Shown in pieces: positions 34,215 to 47,700 of a stretch of 64,000 nucleotides of DNA. The stretch's first letter is position 1; each line of letters starts with the position of its first letter. The stretch spans positions 4,970,001-5,034,000 of the forward strand of contig CM070639.1 of NCBI GenBank assembly GCA_036346255.1, in the 5' to 3' direction. This stretch comes from Ampelocalamus luodianensis (taxonomy: Eukaryota > Streptophyta > Magnoliopsida > Poales > Poaceae). The position numbers and the translations under genes were made by a program. Below the pieces are notes generated by a model, which was not told where the DNA came from, searched no databases, and saw only the letters and a program-made list of their open reading frames with translations.

Positions 34215-35180
34215 CGAAGGTGCTAGGCAAGCTACATACGTGCCACGCAAATGGCAGATCGAGTTGGATGTCGGCTTGCTGCAGTGGTACGGCGGGCACG
34301 TTTCCCGAGGTACAAGTAGGCATGAAGCACACATGCAGAATTGCATATCAAGCACACGAAGCTGCTAGGCAAGCTAGGGATGTTGGTTGGTGCCTCTTAG
34401 CCTTGGGCACGTGGGACAACACGAAGAGCTATACATACGGACGAGGGTTCAAAGCTCTCCTCATCCTCCTCAATATGTAGCAGCGTGCAACATCTTACAT
34501 GAGTTAAGGCTATGGAAAACTCTATCGGCAAAATTTCATACCGGACAAAAAAATCGAATTATGTAAGTTTTATCTAAATTCAAATTTTAATCCAAAATTA
34601 GTTAAGTTTCGTCTTCACATCTGAAAAAAAAAACAAATTTCAATTCAAAATTTTCTTCTGAAACAAGAATGAGCTTTAAAAGAGAGAGAGAGAGAGAAAA
34701 GAGTTTTAATCAGGTTTGATACAGGTCAATTTAAGGGTAAATGTATCACACAAAAAGCCCGGAACTGTACGCAACATTGCACACTTCTTTATTTATGGAA
34801 TCTCTAAAACGAACCATACATATCCACATGCATATATGCACAACACAAACAACAAGAGGGCTTATGCTCCCAAAGAAAGACATCTGAACTTGGATCACGC
34901 ATGTGGTTGGGAGCATTTTGTTTCGTTTGGATGAATTCCATTCCAGTGTTACAACTTACAAGCATGCATGCTCCTTTGCCTTTTTCCCCCCACTTTTTGC
35001 CTAGTTCCTACTCCAAAAGACTACTACTCCAAGTATATATGGCAGTGTCTGCTGAGCACTAGTTATATACTTATATGAAACTAACTCTGCTGGTCATGAC
35101 CATCCGTGTAGGCTGTAGCAGTGGAATTAGTGCAAATTGCTCCCTTTCAATTTTCATTCCGTGTTAGTACCCAGTGCTAA
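34215..35180. other. Non-coding intergenic DNA with (GA)n
   Basis: A repeated GCTAGGCAAGCTA motif occurs at 34221 and 34363, a (GA)n tract at 34681-34698, and AT-rich DNA to the MITE. No gene supported. Confidence 0.45.
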
Positions 35181-35430
35181 GGGTATGTACAATGATATAG
35201 ACAATTGTTGTCTATAATATCTCTCCATATCATCTATAAACAGCGTTAAAGACAGCTTCTACAATGGATTGTCTATTTACATATCTCTATGGACAGTTCC
35301 TCCACGTACAATGTGTCTTGTTTCTCGTGTTACAGACGACTACTGCATGAGAGACGGTCCAATTCTCTATGCACTCCCTCTCTCCTCCATATCATCTCGT
35401 GTCCTACACGTCACACCATTGTATATACTC
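35181..35430. mobile_element. Tourist-like MITE
   Basis: Inverted ends GGGTATGTACAATG and CATTGTATATACTC are flanked by TAA (35178-35180 and 35431-35433). It is 250 bp with no coding capacity. The 3-bp TAA duplication is typical of PIF/Harbinger-derived Tourist elements. Confidence 0.85.
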
Positions 35431-35433
35431 TAA

Positions 35434-36533
35434 ATAGCACTATCATCTTTGTTAAACTCGTTAGCTTTGTGGCGTAAAAATATATATTTTCACGCCGTAC
35501 ATCGTGAAAAATAGATGATAAATGGTACGATTGGAATGTCTGAATCCTCTTGCCCTTGCGAAAACAGAACCTTTGCCAAGTGCTGTTATTGTTTTGCTCA
35601 ACTAGTTTGAGTTGCCCGTACAGCTTTTGCGTGGCTAAATTTCGTTATTTACTCGCTAACCTTCTCGCCAAACACATGTAACCTTTTTTTAGGGTGAAAT
35701 AGTAGGAAAAGAATCCTACTGGGTACACCACCTTTCATGAAAACCGTTAGATTTATTTGATCTAATGGCCACGGTGATCGCCACTTTTCATGAGAACCGT
35801 TAGATATCTGTTGTGATGTCCACGGTGATCTATTACAATGTAGGGGTGAGATGTCACTTTGACCATCAAAAGGTTAATACTGTCTTTGCACCACATTAAT
35901 TGGAAATAATTAAATGGAAGAATTCAATGTTTACCAGGAAAGGAACTCGTTGCAGTTAACACTTTCCTTTTAAAAAATTGCATTAACACTATAGATCAAG
36001 TTATATATGGAGAATCACCCATGACATACGGGATACACCAGGCGCAACGAAATAATAGATTTCATATCATTTCTTTTTTAAAGGAATGTATTTCAAAATA
36101 CATGCAACATACATCGCAAATTATTATTATGCTAGCCAATATATATGATGGTTCTGGGTTGATTAACAAGTGCTCAACTCTGTTTAAGTCAACAATCCAA
36201 AGAAGGAAGAAATCAAGGGAGAAGGATCAGGTTTCTGTTCATTGGCCACAGCAATTTTCTGTAGTCTGAAACTCTGAATCCCAATCCAAACAACAGTCTT
36301 ACAATTCTGCTACACTAACGAGCTGAGCCTGAGCCCCAGGCCAAACACAATTTCTTACAATATGATGCCAATGTGCCACATTCATAGGTAAGGCTACAAA
36401 ACTTGTCAAGTGCAGCTATTCTCAATCTTGCTCTCCATGCATTCCAAAAGACCCTGCAGAGAGTTTAGCTCCACACAACATGGAGTAGGTCAGTCTGAAT
36501 TCGTGCATTGCAGCCTTGCAGGCAGCGTCTTCA
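35434..36533. other. Intergenic DNA and 3' UTR of the Ca2+-ATPase gene
   Basis: A diverged direct repeat AACCGTTAGAT...GGCCACGGTGATC is seen at 35745 and 35798. The region nearest 36533 is the presumed 3' UTR of the minus-strand ATPase; its end was not located. Confidence 0.45.
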
Positions 36534-39500
36534 TCACGAGGATCCAACAGGGATCAGCTTGATGGCAGCAGCGATGGGCATCCCGACAAGGCCAAGGAGC
36601 ACGCTGGCGAGCCACTGGAGCTTGGTGAGAGGCGTGGTGTTGGCAAACTCGCCGAGGAACTGGACCATGATGAACTGGAAGATGACCGTGCTTGTGAGGA
36701 CCCCCATGAAGACGTAGTTCTTCAGAATGCCCTTGAGCACGTTGATCTTCTCCATCTCCCTGGAGCTTATCTCGTTGAACACCTGAAGAAGTATCATATA
36801 ACACAGATCGGTAATAGTCCAAGCGGGCAGCTAAAAGAAGTAAAATCTTATTTTGAACCTTTGACCGAACAGGTCTGCATGTTAGACTGGGCCCCTTACT
36901 TCCAACAAATTCATAGTATCCCTATTCTTCCTCTGTGCTATTTACCTGGTTATATTAGACTATATACTGCACTCTACGCTCTAAAGTTCGCTCAGGTTTT
37001 TCAAAATAATGGCAAATTGCAAGAGAAAAGAATGAATTGCTGTCCCAGTGTAAAACACTACAACCAAGAGTGAGAAAAATAGTCTCGACTCTTCAACCAA
37101 GAGCAAAATCGCAACATCATTGTCCCCCACCTTTGTAGAGAAAATTGAAGCCTATGGAAATAACAAATAATCTCCTATTCCCACTTCAACCTTTTTTTTG
37201 TTTATCATCTCCTTCAAGTGCTACGCAACATTAAATAAAATTACTTGCTCTAATGCCTTTTGTTCTCTCAGGTTATCCCCTAGCAAACAAATCACTAGCG
37301 AAAAAGAGAATTTTCAGCAGTAGATATACCTGGCAGAAGACGAATGAGTTGAAAATAATTGTATTTAGCACAATATCAGCATCATCAGAGCCTCCAAGCC
37401 CAAACAAGTTTTTCCCTTGCGTCTGGAGATACCACATAACAACAAATTGGTAGAAAGACTGCCCCAAAATGTTCCTCCACATTACATTTGTGATGAATTT
37501 CCCTGTTCTTCCTACTGGCTCTCTCTTCATCAAGTTATCATTAGGTGGTTCAGTGGCTAATGCCAGAGCTCCAAGGGTGTCCATGATCATGTTAACCCAA
37601 AGAAGTTGAACAGCTGTCAGTGGTGCATTTCCTGGCATTGCAAGTGTAAATAATCAGACGGGGAAATCTAAAGTGAGCAGACAATCATCAAGGCTAGGAG
37701 GTATACCTGTAAAGCAAGCTGAGGAGAAGTTAACTAGTAACGCCACAACATTAACAGTCAGCTGAAACTGCACAAACTTTTGAATGTTGATGTAAACAGA
37801 GCGTCCCCATTTGGCAACCGTAACAATTGTCGAGAAATTGTCGTCCAGAATGATGACATCAGCACTCTCTTTGGCCACCTGAATAAGCTTGCATTAGGTC
37901 TACTGGATGGTATGAATAAGAATAGTAAGGATGAAGGATGTGATATCAAATCAGCAATATTCAGGTCCAGTAAGCCTCAATAAATTGTGTAAGAGATCTC
38001 ATTGTGTAATTGCATGTATTAGATAACACGATACACCATGATATATCTGCTAGCTAATTGATAGCACTTATTGGTTTGGTCTATTTAGTGATTAAGCATT
38101 CTCACCTCAGTCCCAGCAATGCCCATTGCAAGTCCAATATCTGCTTCATGCAGCGCAGGAGCATCATTTGTGCCATCACCAGTAACAGCAACAACATCAT
38201 TGCATGTTGTGCGCAAATGCTTTACAAGTGTATGCTTGTCAAGTGGTGATGATCGGGCCATTACCTTTAATACACAGAATTACCAGGAGATGAGACTTGT
38301 AGCCAGATGGTAAACTTTTAAAAGTCAATAAGATATTATATACACAGCAAACCTGGATTTTTGGAATCTGCTTGAGGAGTTCTTTAAGACTTTTCTCTCT
38401 GAACTCTGGTCCCTCAATAGCCAGACCATCTTCAGTGAGTATACCACATTCGCGAGCGATCGCCTTTGCCGTATGTATGTTGTCACCTGTGACCATTCTC
38501 ACCACAATTCCAGCAGACCGGCAAGTTGCAACAGACTCTCTCACACCCGGGCGAACAGGATCTTTAATACCTATAATGCCAATGCATGTATACCCTTGCA
38601 GCGGTATTTGCTCATCAACGGCAAAGCCTTCTTCCATTTCCCTATAGGCAAGGCACAATGTCCTAAGAGCTTCAGTAGCAAAACTTTCAATAATACCACT
38701 AAGCTTGTCGGCAGTTGTTTTATCAAGCGGAGTAACGCCACCTGTCTCATCTATGAACTTATCACAGGCAGCCAAGACTATTTCTGAAGCACCTTTACAA
38801 TGTGCACGGCGTCCTCCTCCAGGAAGCTCAAGAATGACACTCATCCTCTTTTTTGTTGAATTAAAAGGTTCCACTTTCACAATCTTAGTTTCATCACGCT
38901 TTGCCTTAAAATCTCCACCTAGTGACAATGCAAACTCCAATAAAGCTGTCTCTGTTGGGGTACCCAGGATCTGATATTTTCCATCTTGGTTAATCACAAC
39001 CTCACCACCTGTATTGTTAAATATGGACTCCAGAATAGTTTTGATAACAATATCTGGAAGTTCAGAACACAACTTAGATGCATTCTGAGGGTTGTTAACT
39101 TCCATGATGTTTCCACAAATGCAGGCCTTAACAACAGTCATATGATTGGTCGTTAGTGTTCCTGTCTTGTCACTGCAGATGGTATTAGCTGAGCCCATAG
39201 TTTCACATGCAGCTAAGTTGCGAACCAGTGCCTTGTCATTCATCATTTTCTTCATCGCAAATGCAAGGCTCAACGTGACTGCTAAGGGCAATCCCTCAGG
39301 AACAGCAACAACAACAATAGTAACCGCAATAGCAAAATGCTCCAACATCTCCAGTGCATCATCTCCTGACCAGCTTAAAATCCCCTCATGGTACTTCTTG
39401 CTGATTAACCCTTGAGACAGGACAATGAAAGTTATGACTGCGAAAAATAGACCAATCTTGCCTATAATAGTTGCAACTCCATTAAGCTTGACCTGCAGTG

Positions 39501-41678
39501 GGGTTTCATCATCCCCGCCTTCGCTGAGAGTAGCCATAAGTTTTCCCCATTGGGTTCGCATTCCAACTGTTGTAACCAGCATCTTGCATGACCCATCTTG
39601 GACTTTGGTCCCCGACAAAAGAAAAGGGTTATCTTCATTTACAACAACAGGTTCACTCTCGCCAGTTAGGCTGGATTCATTAATCAATAGAGAGAACCCA
39701 GAAATGAAGAGCCCATCTGCAGGAACCTGATCTCCAATTGCTAGATGGACAACATCTCCAGCAAGAAGGTCATATATCGATAGTCTTTGTCTAAAACCAT
39801 TCCTTGTAACTTGCACCTGAATTTTCCTTTTCTCCTTGTCCAGGTCCTTGAATTGCAGCGACTGCCGATAGTCACTTGTAGCAGTAACGAACACAACTAA
39901 CAGGATACTTGCGACAATTCCGAGGCCATCATGAGAACCTTTAGACCATCCTTCCATCACAATGCCAACAACCAACGAAACAAAGGCACAGACAGCAAGA
40001 ATTATAAGAGTTGTATCTTGAAGTGCTTCCCACACAAACACCCAGAAACTGCGAACCTCACTTTCTGTGAATTTGTTTATTCCATATATGTCTTGCCTGC
40101 GCTTAATGCTGTCCTCAGCTTTACTTAGCCCATCTGTCGGCGATGTTGCAAGTTTGTCTGCTATTCCAGCAACTCCACCATGGGTGATCAACTTTTTACT
40201 ATCATGGCCCTCAACGATGGACTCCAGTTCATCAGCACAAATCTGAAACCCCGCATCCTTGACTTCTTCAGGGACAACATACTCACTTCGAAGTGAAAGG
40301 CCTGAGTACATGTGTTTGTCAGCAGTATGCTTAGATACTATACTAGAAATGGTCAAAACTACAGCGAAAACATGAAGTCATAATACGAAACAATCAAGTA
40401 TTACCATGTATAAACTGAAGTGCAGCTTTCGACACCAGCACAGCAACCCGCAGCTTCTCCTGTCACACATCCACAGTATGAATTTCAGTAACCCCTTAAA
40501 ATAAGCGTAGAAAAGAAGCTAGTATGTAGTATGAGGGCAGCAACGCTAGCATTCCAAATTTCCATGTTTAACTACTTCATGATCCATGTGGGAATGCGAA
40601 GCTACGTGGCTGCGCTTTGGGGTTAAGAAAGCTTTTTTTTTATTAAAGGGGTGCTTATCTCCCGCGATTTCAGTTAGTGAAATCAGCCACAGTAACATCT
40701 ACAGTACCATCTACAGCTACATGGAAGGTTTATGGCATACCAAGTAAGATGGACTGATGGAGTGCTATTGTGATGCTTCCAAAAATGATTTGAAAGTAGC
40801 CACTCTCAATACCCAAAAATGGGTTGCTAAACCAAGGTTACTACTAACTCGCAATATCGAAAAATGGGTTTGCTAAACCAAGGTTAGTGCTACTAACACA
40901 CAGTGCAAAGGCGGCATGTTGTAGCAATGTCAAATTTGGTAAGTAGTTGAAGGTAGCCACTCCCAATATCGGAATTGGACTTGCTAAATCAAGGTTACTT
41001 AGTGCTACTAACACACAGTGCAAAGATGGCATGTTGTAGCAATGTCAAACCAGGTAAGCATCAATGATCTCTCCTAGCTCAACAGCAATCACCCATAGTT
41101 CCATACACTCACAATTGGTACTATGCCCCCGCCACTGATCCCACAAACCCTAACTGTAATTAACACCCCAAATGCTCCAACCAGAAACCTAGAAAATTGG
41201 TAATTTACTTGAAAGCCCCCTCTCACACTCCACGGCAACCCCGCGCCGCTTTGAGCCCAGCTGAATCTATCGCACAGAGCCACAGACATGTGACGATCTC
41301 ACTCGGCGCAAACCCTAAAAAATTCCGTACGGGCTAACTAAACCCGGCTCCAGATCCCACAACCGCCGCAGATCCCAGCGCGAAAGCCCTTCGCAAACCC
41401 CTGGATCCACTCCCTCCCTCCCGCAGAATTGAGCAGGAGAAGCGGCGGCGGCGGAGAGAGGGTGAGCGTCGCGAGCAAGAGGCAAGGAAGGGCGCACGTA
41501 CGTGGTTGGCGTGCTTGATGGCCTGCGCCTCGCCGCGCTTGTCGAGGTTGGCGGTGAAGCGGAACCGCCTCTTGGGGTTCTTGACGACGCTGCAGAGCTT
41601 GCGCCACCGCCGCAGCGCCTCCTCCGACGAGTTCTTCGCCTTGACGCCCCCGAAGTTCTCCTCCAGGTAGCTCTCCAT
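36534..41678 (-). CDS. ACA1: Autoinhibited P2B-type Ca2+-ATPase (7 exons, 1020 aa)
   Basis: This calcium pump, calmodulin-activated in known members, moves Ca2+ out of the cytosol with ATP, usually at the plasma membrane. Exons in gene order are 41502-41678, 40405-40459, 38353-40301, 38106-38264, 37707-37878, 37330-37631 and 36534-36782. All junctions are GT-AG and in phase, giving 1020 aa. The N terminus has a basic amphipathic stretch (residues 21-41, with RRWRKL and KRRFRF), the calmodulin-binding autoinhibitory region typical of plant ACAs. Motifs: TGES 290-293, PEGLP 412-416, DKTGT with phosphorylated Asp455, KGASE 580-584, MVTGDN 680-685 and GDGTND 756-761. Further membrane helices are in exons 5-7. 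No C-terminal calmodulin domain is present, as expected in plants. Length and motifs are complete, so the gene looks functional. The symbol follows my recollection of the rice chromosome 12 locus; ACA family membership is certain. Confidence 0.93.
40795..41055. repeat. Tandem duplication in ATPase intron 1
   Basis: Units of about 115 bp carrying TAGCCACTC, AAATGGGTTTGCTAAACCAAGG, GTGCTACTAACACACAGTGC and GGCATGTTGTAGCAATGTCA are repeated (key block at 40905 and 41020), with a partial third copy to the left. Intronic, no coding effect. Confidence 0.75.
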
Positions 41679-43400
41679 CCCCCTCCGCCGCCGCTCCGAT
41701 TCCTCGGCTCAGCTCAACTAATCAAATGCCAATCCCAACCAACCCCGCGCGCGCACGCATGGACGGGACGGGATTGCGAGTGGAGCAGCCAGAGCAGAGC
41801 GGAGCGGGCGAGTACTTGTGGTGGCCTGGTGGGTGGGAATGGGAACCGGGTTCCCGACTGGTGGTGGTGGCCGTCGCGTTCGCGTAGCAGCAGCGGTACC
41901 CGTAAATGGACGCGTTTGCATTGGATTCCGCGACCGCGAGGGAGGAAGGAGCGAGGAAATGGGGTACGAGGGTGACGACCAATCACATCGCGCCTTCCTC
42001 TCCCGGCCTCTGAGTCGTGGGGTCCAAGGCCAGGCCGGACGGACAGCCTCTGCTCTGCTCTTCCGACAAAACCACGCGCTTTCCCCTCCCGTTGGTCACA
42101 GGGGGAGTCATGGCAATAATTGAGGAGCAGGACCATGGACTCCTGCATCGTCTGTCGTTTATATGAGAACGAGAAGATCGGATTAACTGTTACAGTATTT
42201 GTGAACAGCATAATGCTACGGTATTCTGATACAGTATTTTTGTGAATAGTATTTACAAACAGTATGTTACGCATGTCTTGTCACTGTTTATCCGTGACAT
42301 TGCTTAACAATAACGGAGGATTCGGTTCCAACACCCTGGGTTAATTATCAGACTCTCCATTAGTCTATTATTCGACTAGAGATGGAATTGATGCTCTTTT
42401 ATTGCAAAACAGAGTCCGATGAAATTATAATATCACTTTCTTGTAGTCGTACAGTTTTTTAGCCAGGCCGACCGGAAGAACGGCCGACCAAGTTTTATTA
42501 CGAGAGAGCGAGAACAGAGTACAAGTAGTTGGAGAGACCTAGAACAGAGTACAAGTAGTTAGCAGAAAGCTGCAGACGAACAACTACCAGGCTACCTGCC
42601 CGAACAGAACACCCAGGCTAATCCCCTGAAAATACTAACACATCGAGATCTCTTTTTGACCGCTAACACCCAGGCTAATCCGGGTGTGGTTGTATAGTTA
42701 ATGCAAGTGTTCACAAAGATATTGTCCATCAAAGTTGCATAGTTTGATGGTGCACGCAACGTACGTCGAGATCTCTTTTTGACCGCTAGAAACGAACACG
42801 TGTTTTCTTAGAAAAAGAAGAAGAAGAAGAAGAAGAAGAAGGAAAAACAAGCACCTTCACCCAACCGCCGTCCACCGATTATGAAGAAGGCTGGTAGAGA
42901 CTCTTTTGTTTCAGAACAAAAATGCAGACTCAGTAAGGCATAAAAGTCGTGGAGCACGAGCACACACATGGATTAATGGATACAAGTTTCGAATCAAACG
43001 ATGAGAACAAGCACATGTTCCGTGCTTAAGATGCGGATCGCTTGCTAAAGTCGCTAATCATATGTCTCGCTCGTGTCAGTTTCTTTCTTTTTACTATCTG
43101 ATCTGATCTGATCTGCAGCTGGTCGTATTTGTTTTCTTCTTCTGCTGCTGCTTTATTTTTAAAAAAATCACGCCTTCTTGCACATGCCGGCCATGTGAAC
43201 CTCGTCCTCGCCACCAATCATTGATGCCAAATGCCATGTTCTTGTTGGCAGATCAGCTATTGCTAACCATATTATAACCTCCAGGTTATCTGCCATCCCC
43301 AATGACCAGGCAACGAGATACGGTGACGAAAGCAAAAGCCATCGAAAAGAAATGTCTCGCAAAAGCAGAAAAAAAGGGAGAAGAAAAAAAGATGGGCAGG
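41679..43400. other. ATPase 5' flank and intergenic DNA
   Basis: GC-rich near the ATPase start, probably its 5' UTR and promoter on the minus strand. Further right it is AT-rich with small duplications: AGAACAGAGTACAAGTAGTT at about 42511 and 42542, and TCGAGATCTCTTTTTGACCG at about 42643 and 42767. A (GAA)n run lies at 42815-42841. No gene supported. Confidence 0.5.
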
Positions 43401-43409
43401 TCCAAACTG

Positions 43410-43818
43410 AGAATTTTTTATTTTATTTTGGCCTTCAACACCACTCAATTGTAAAAATAACTTTCGCCCTATTTTATTTGCAAATCTAGCCCTTTACCTC
43501 TCCTTCCACGGTCGGAGAGTGGGGAAGCTCACTTTCCCCACTCGGGAGCGCGAAAAGGCACGGAAGGTTGGCCCAGGCGAAAATAGCCACTTGCCGCGGT
43601 CCGTGAGTGCGGGAAGGCCCTTCCGCGGTGGCCGAGCGTGGAAACCTCCGGTTCCGTAGTCGCCGTCCATTCCCGCGGAGATTTGCATTGATTACCCACC
43701 TTCCGTGCTCACCAACCGCGGTAAGAGAGGGAAGGAAACTAGATTTGCAAATAAAACTAGACGAGAGCTATTTTTGCAATTGAGTGACGTCGGGAGGCCA
43801 AAATAAAAAAAAGAATTC
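43410..43818. mobile_element. Mutator-type MITE with long TIRs and 9-bp TSD
   Basis: The two ends pair over about 80 bp (GAATTTTTTATTTTATTTTGG, then CACTCAATTG and TTTATTTGCAAATCTAG, against their reverse complements up to GAATTC at 43818). They are flanked by CCAAACTGA (43401-43409) and CCAAACCGA (43819-43827), a 9-bp duplication with one change. The interior (about 43490-43720) is GC-rich with small hairpins such as GGGGAAGCTCACTTTCCCC. There is no transposase. Confidence 0.82.
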
Positions 43819-43827
43819 CCAAACCGA

Positions 43828-44725
43828 AGCTTCTTGTCGCCAAGACTCTGCAGCCAAGGTGGTGTCGTTTGTTTGATTGCACCCAATTTTCAGTTCAGCG
43901 CACCAAGGAGGTAACGTAACGGCCGCCGTACAAGCAAGAAACGCAGGGCACGACTGCGGAAAAAAGGTCAAGCTTCCATCATCGGTCTCCATCGATCAGC
44001 GGCTTGGTGTTTCCTTCCCTTCTCTACCAACCCTCTGCAAGTGCGATGAGAGAGCCGCATTAACACCTGGCCTGAATCAGCTATACAGTTACAGACTTAC
44101 TGTGTGCTACAGATTACATACAGGCCATGCAGTGAAGAGGCATTTCCCTGCGCAATGCAGGGTGATCTGGTGAAGCAAGAAAACACCAATGTTCTTCCAT
44201 GCTCTGCAACGGTAGTTCAGAGTGCTTTTCGACTTTGTAGCACACGTTAAGAGTTACAGGTTCAGAGGTCAGACTTCTCGGCGTGCGTAGTTTGGCCTCC
44301 TCTGCTGAGACTTGTTGGATGAGATGAACAAAATATGAGCCGAGGATTTTAGAGCAAAAAAACAAAAGCAAAAGCAAAATGGGGATCTGATCGATCTGGA
44401 TGTAGCCTGAAACATCGAAGAATGTCACAACAGTTGCATGTGGCATGATGCGATGCATGCATACACCCGTGCTCAAATGCACTCACATGCTCCAACATCA
44501 TGGAGGCTTCAATGACAATACTCTCAGATCTCATCTGCAGTCTCACAACAGGTACATGAGCTCAGTCTCAGGACAGGTACATGAGCATATTTCAGAACTA
44601 CATCTACATCCATTGTACACAGACCACAAGAGTTACTTCAACCCAACAAACACATCCTATAAAACCTCAGGTTCCATAGAACAAAATTGGGTTCATTCTC
44701 ATGATAAACTCGCAAGACGGTCCGT
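43828..44725. other. Intergenic DNA and 3' UTR of the Misato gene
   Basis: The sequence next to 44725 is the presumed 3' UTR of the minus-strand Misato homologue. No further gene seen. Confidence 0.45.
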
Positions 44726-47700
44726 CTAGTCGGAATCCGATGTGAACTCGGTCTCGGGATGGAACGCGCAGAGCATCTTCGACAGGTGCTCTCCCATGTC
44801 CTCGACCTCCTCCTTCTCGAATCCCCATTCGCGGAGAACCAGAGACCCGACCGCAGCTCTGGCCACGCCATGCTTCTGAAGGCTTAGCGACCGTCTCTCT
44901 ATGAAAGGCAAGATGGCGTTGCTCGATCTTAGGCGTGCCGCCATTGGTATCGACTCGATGTCGAGTGAACCCTTTGGCCGGGTCCCTGCTGGATGATTGC
45001 TGAGGAACTCGCCGTGCCGGCCTACATTGCTCCTGAAGATGGATGGAAACGGGAGGGGGATAGGGAGGGGACAGAGTGATACTGAGAGATGAGAGAACTT
45101 TGGTTTTGTGACTCTGCCTTCATAAGCTGAACACACAGAGTCCTTCACTTGTGATATTGAAGCCCTTTGCCCGCCTGTATCAACAAATTTACATTAAGTA
45201 TTTGTACCTCTAGATGTAAATGTTCAAGCAAAATTTAATTATGCCTTGAATATTGCAAAATGTTAGCTAATAAGTAACACTAGAAAGAAAAAAAAAAGAA
45301 CTCCAGTAGCATGACAGACAATTTCAGGGAATAAGATAAGGCAAACCTGCATCCAGAGCTCCATGAACCACCAATGATTCAACAGAATAAGGATCTTCGT
45401 CTTCATCACTAATTTCAGGGGTCAAAGTGTGCAGGTTCTTCTGTATGTTCCCCAGATCATTTCCATCTGGAAAATTAGGAGTGCACAGTTAGCAATCAAG
45501 ATTATATTTTCAATCAAGTCAGATCGAACAGGGCAGCTATATTGTGTACCTGTCAAAGAAGGGGCAGGCATTGCTACATCCAGAGCCGTAACCATGTTCT
45601 GCCGACCTTGATCAGATATTATGTGCACAAGTTCACCAATACCAATATTACCACAAGAATGTGCTAAGTTTGAAGACGGGCCGACGTTTTGTAGTCTAAA
45701 TGGAACAGTAACTGAATGTATTGCTGCAGCACAGATGGCACCGGAGTGGAACGGTTTCTCATCTTGTATAGAAAGCAAAGGTGACAGGTAACCTGATGAA
45801 ATGAAGTTAAATGAAAATTGTTACCGGAACAGTTTAGAATAAGCTTTTGTATGCACATGAAAATAATTTTGTATGGATAATGTGAAGTAAATAGACAAAA
45901 GCTAGTAAAGCTGCTTTATACTAGGAGAACAATTCAGAATAAGCTTTTGTATGCCCATGAAAATAATTTCGTATGGATAATGTGAGAAAAGATAAATAGA
46001 CATATGCTAGTAAAGCTGCTTTATACTAGGATGAGCGCTGCATTCACACACATATATACAAACAGTATGTATAGGTGAGTTAATGAGTTCATGTTTAATT
46101 TTACTGCGATGAAATGCAATGTTTTCAGCATAAGATCGATGCACAGGAAAATAAACAACAGCAATTCACAGATCACCTAAACATGCTAGAATGGAAAATT
46201 TTGAGAAAAGCACAAAATTGAATGTGGTAGTCGGGTAAATAAAAGCATACTTCTACTTAGAGAAGGCAGTCCTATTGGAACCATCAGATTGCAAAAGGAT
46301 GAAAGTTTTGAAAATGAAACGGCATCATGCAAAGATCTTGTAATGGTCTCCCTTTGATTCCTGGATGATACATGGGTGACTGGATCCCTCACACAATAAA
46401 GCAATACAGGTGTGTTAGTGTAATCATCAGCAATGTTCTCCAAATAATGTGCAGCTACACTGGAAAAACCTCCGGAATCATCCACAATAAACTGCATGCC
46501 CTGTAGTAAATTATGAATGAATTAATTTCAAAATCTAAGACCTCAACAAAATGAATAACGGGATAGTCCTACAAAAAATCAATGATTGCATAAGTGAACA
46601 TAGCCTGTAATATAACTGTAAATAGAGTGTTCATCAATAGTTTATTGGGGAAAAGAAAGGACCTGAATATGGTCACATTCTTCAACAAAGAACCTTAGCC
46701 TCTCATTCATGTCCTCTATATGAGACCATTCTGAAACTACCTCCCTTGCAGTCCCATAGTTATTGAACTTGTCAAAGTCTGTCCATGACCCATTTAACTC
46801 ATACAAGCTCTGAGGGTGATACTGAACCTTCGAATAATCAGTCCAAAAGTTGACACCATTCTCTAGGCATTCGACCAGGTCCTTATCTTCAACACTTTTC
46901 TGTGTGGTATTCCCACCACTGCTAGTGCTTGGGCTCTGGTCTTCTTCAGCTAAGCTTTGCAGAAACAAGTTCCGCCCATGAGATTTTGCTACCGATCGTG
47001 TTACATTTCCAGACCTACATTAATCGGGATTGACTCATCAAAGTACTCTACGAGCCTGACGCATTATTTCACAGATAGGTGCTCTCTAACTGGAGTTAAC
47101 TCGCGAGTAATATTAGCATATAATTACTCACTCATAGCATGATTTATACAGAAGCACGGCTATCAACAACAAGCCATGACAAGCCCAAAGCTGAATGACA
47201 CTTCATGAAAACAGTAAGCAGATGCCATGCAGCAATTTTCAGAGCAGTTGGATGAGTATATGCAGCATTGCAATCTCCAAAATAATCTCATTAGAGGCTA
47301 AGAACAGTTCATTGCTCCTACAGGCTGCAACAATTTCCTAGAATTTTATCAAGTAAACATCATACAGTGAAGCTGCTATAATATGTGCTTGCTTTGGCAA
47401 TGCAAATACGTTTCCTCCATTTGTTAGACTTACAACAAGCTAAAGATATCCAAAGGTATTAATCTGCAGCTAGTGCATTTCTAGCCCAATTGCACAAGCA
47501 ATCCAAAACCACACTGAAACAACCTCCTGCTTCTATTTAGCTCGTATGGGTGAGCAATACGACAACAAATTATGCGTGATGGACATAGACACATAGTAAG
47601 CAAATCAAACATGGAGACAGATTCTAGAGAAGTTAGAACGTGACTTGCCATGTAATGACATTGAGCTGATCCACAGCAGCGCTGCTCAGACCCAGAGTAC

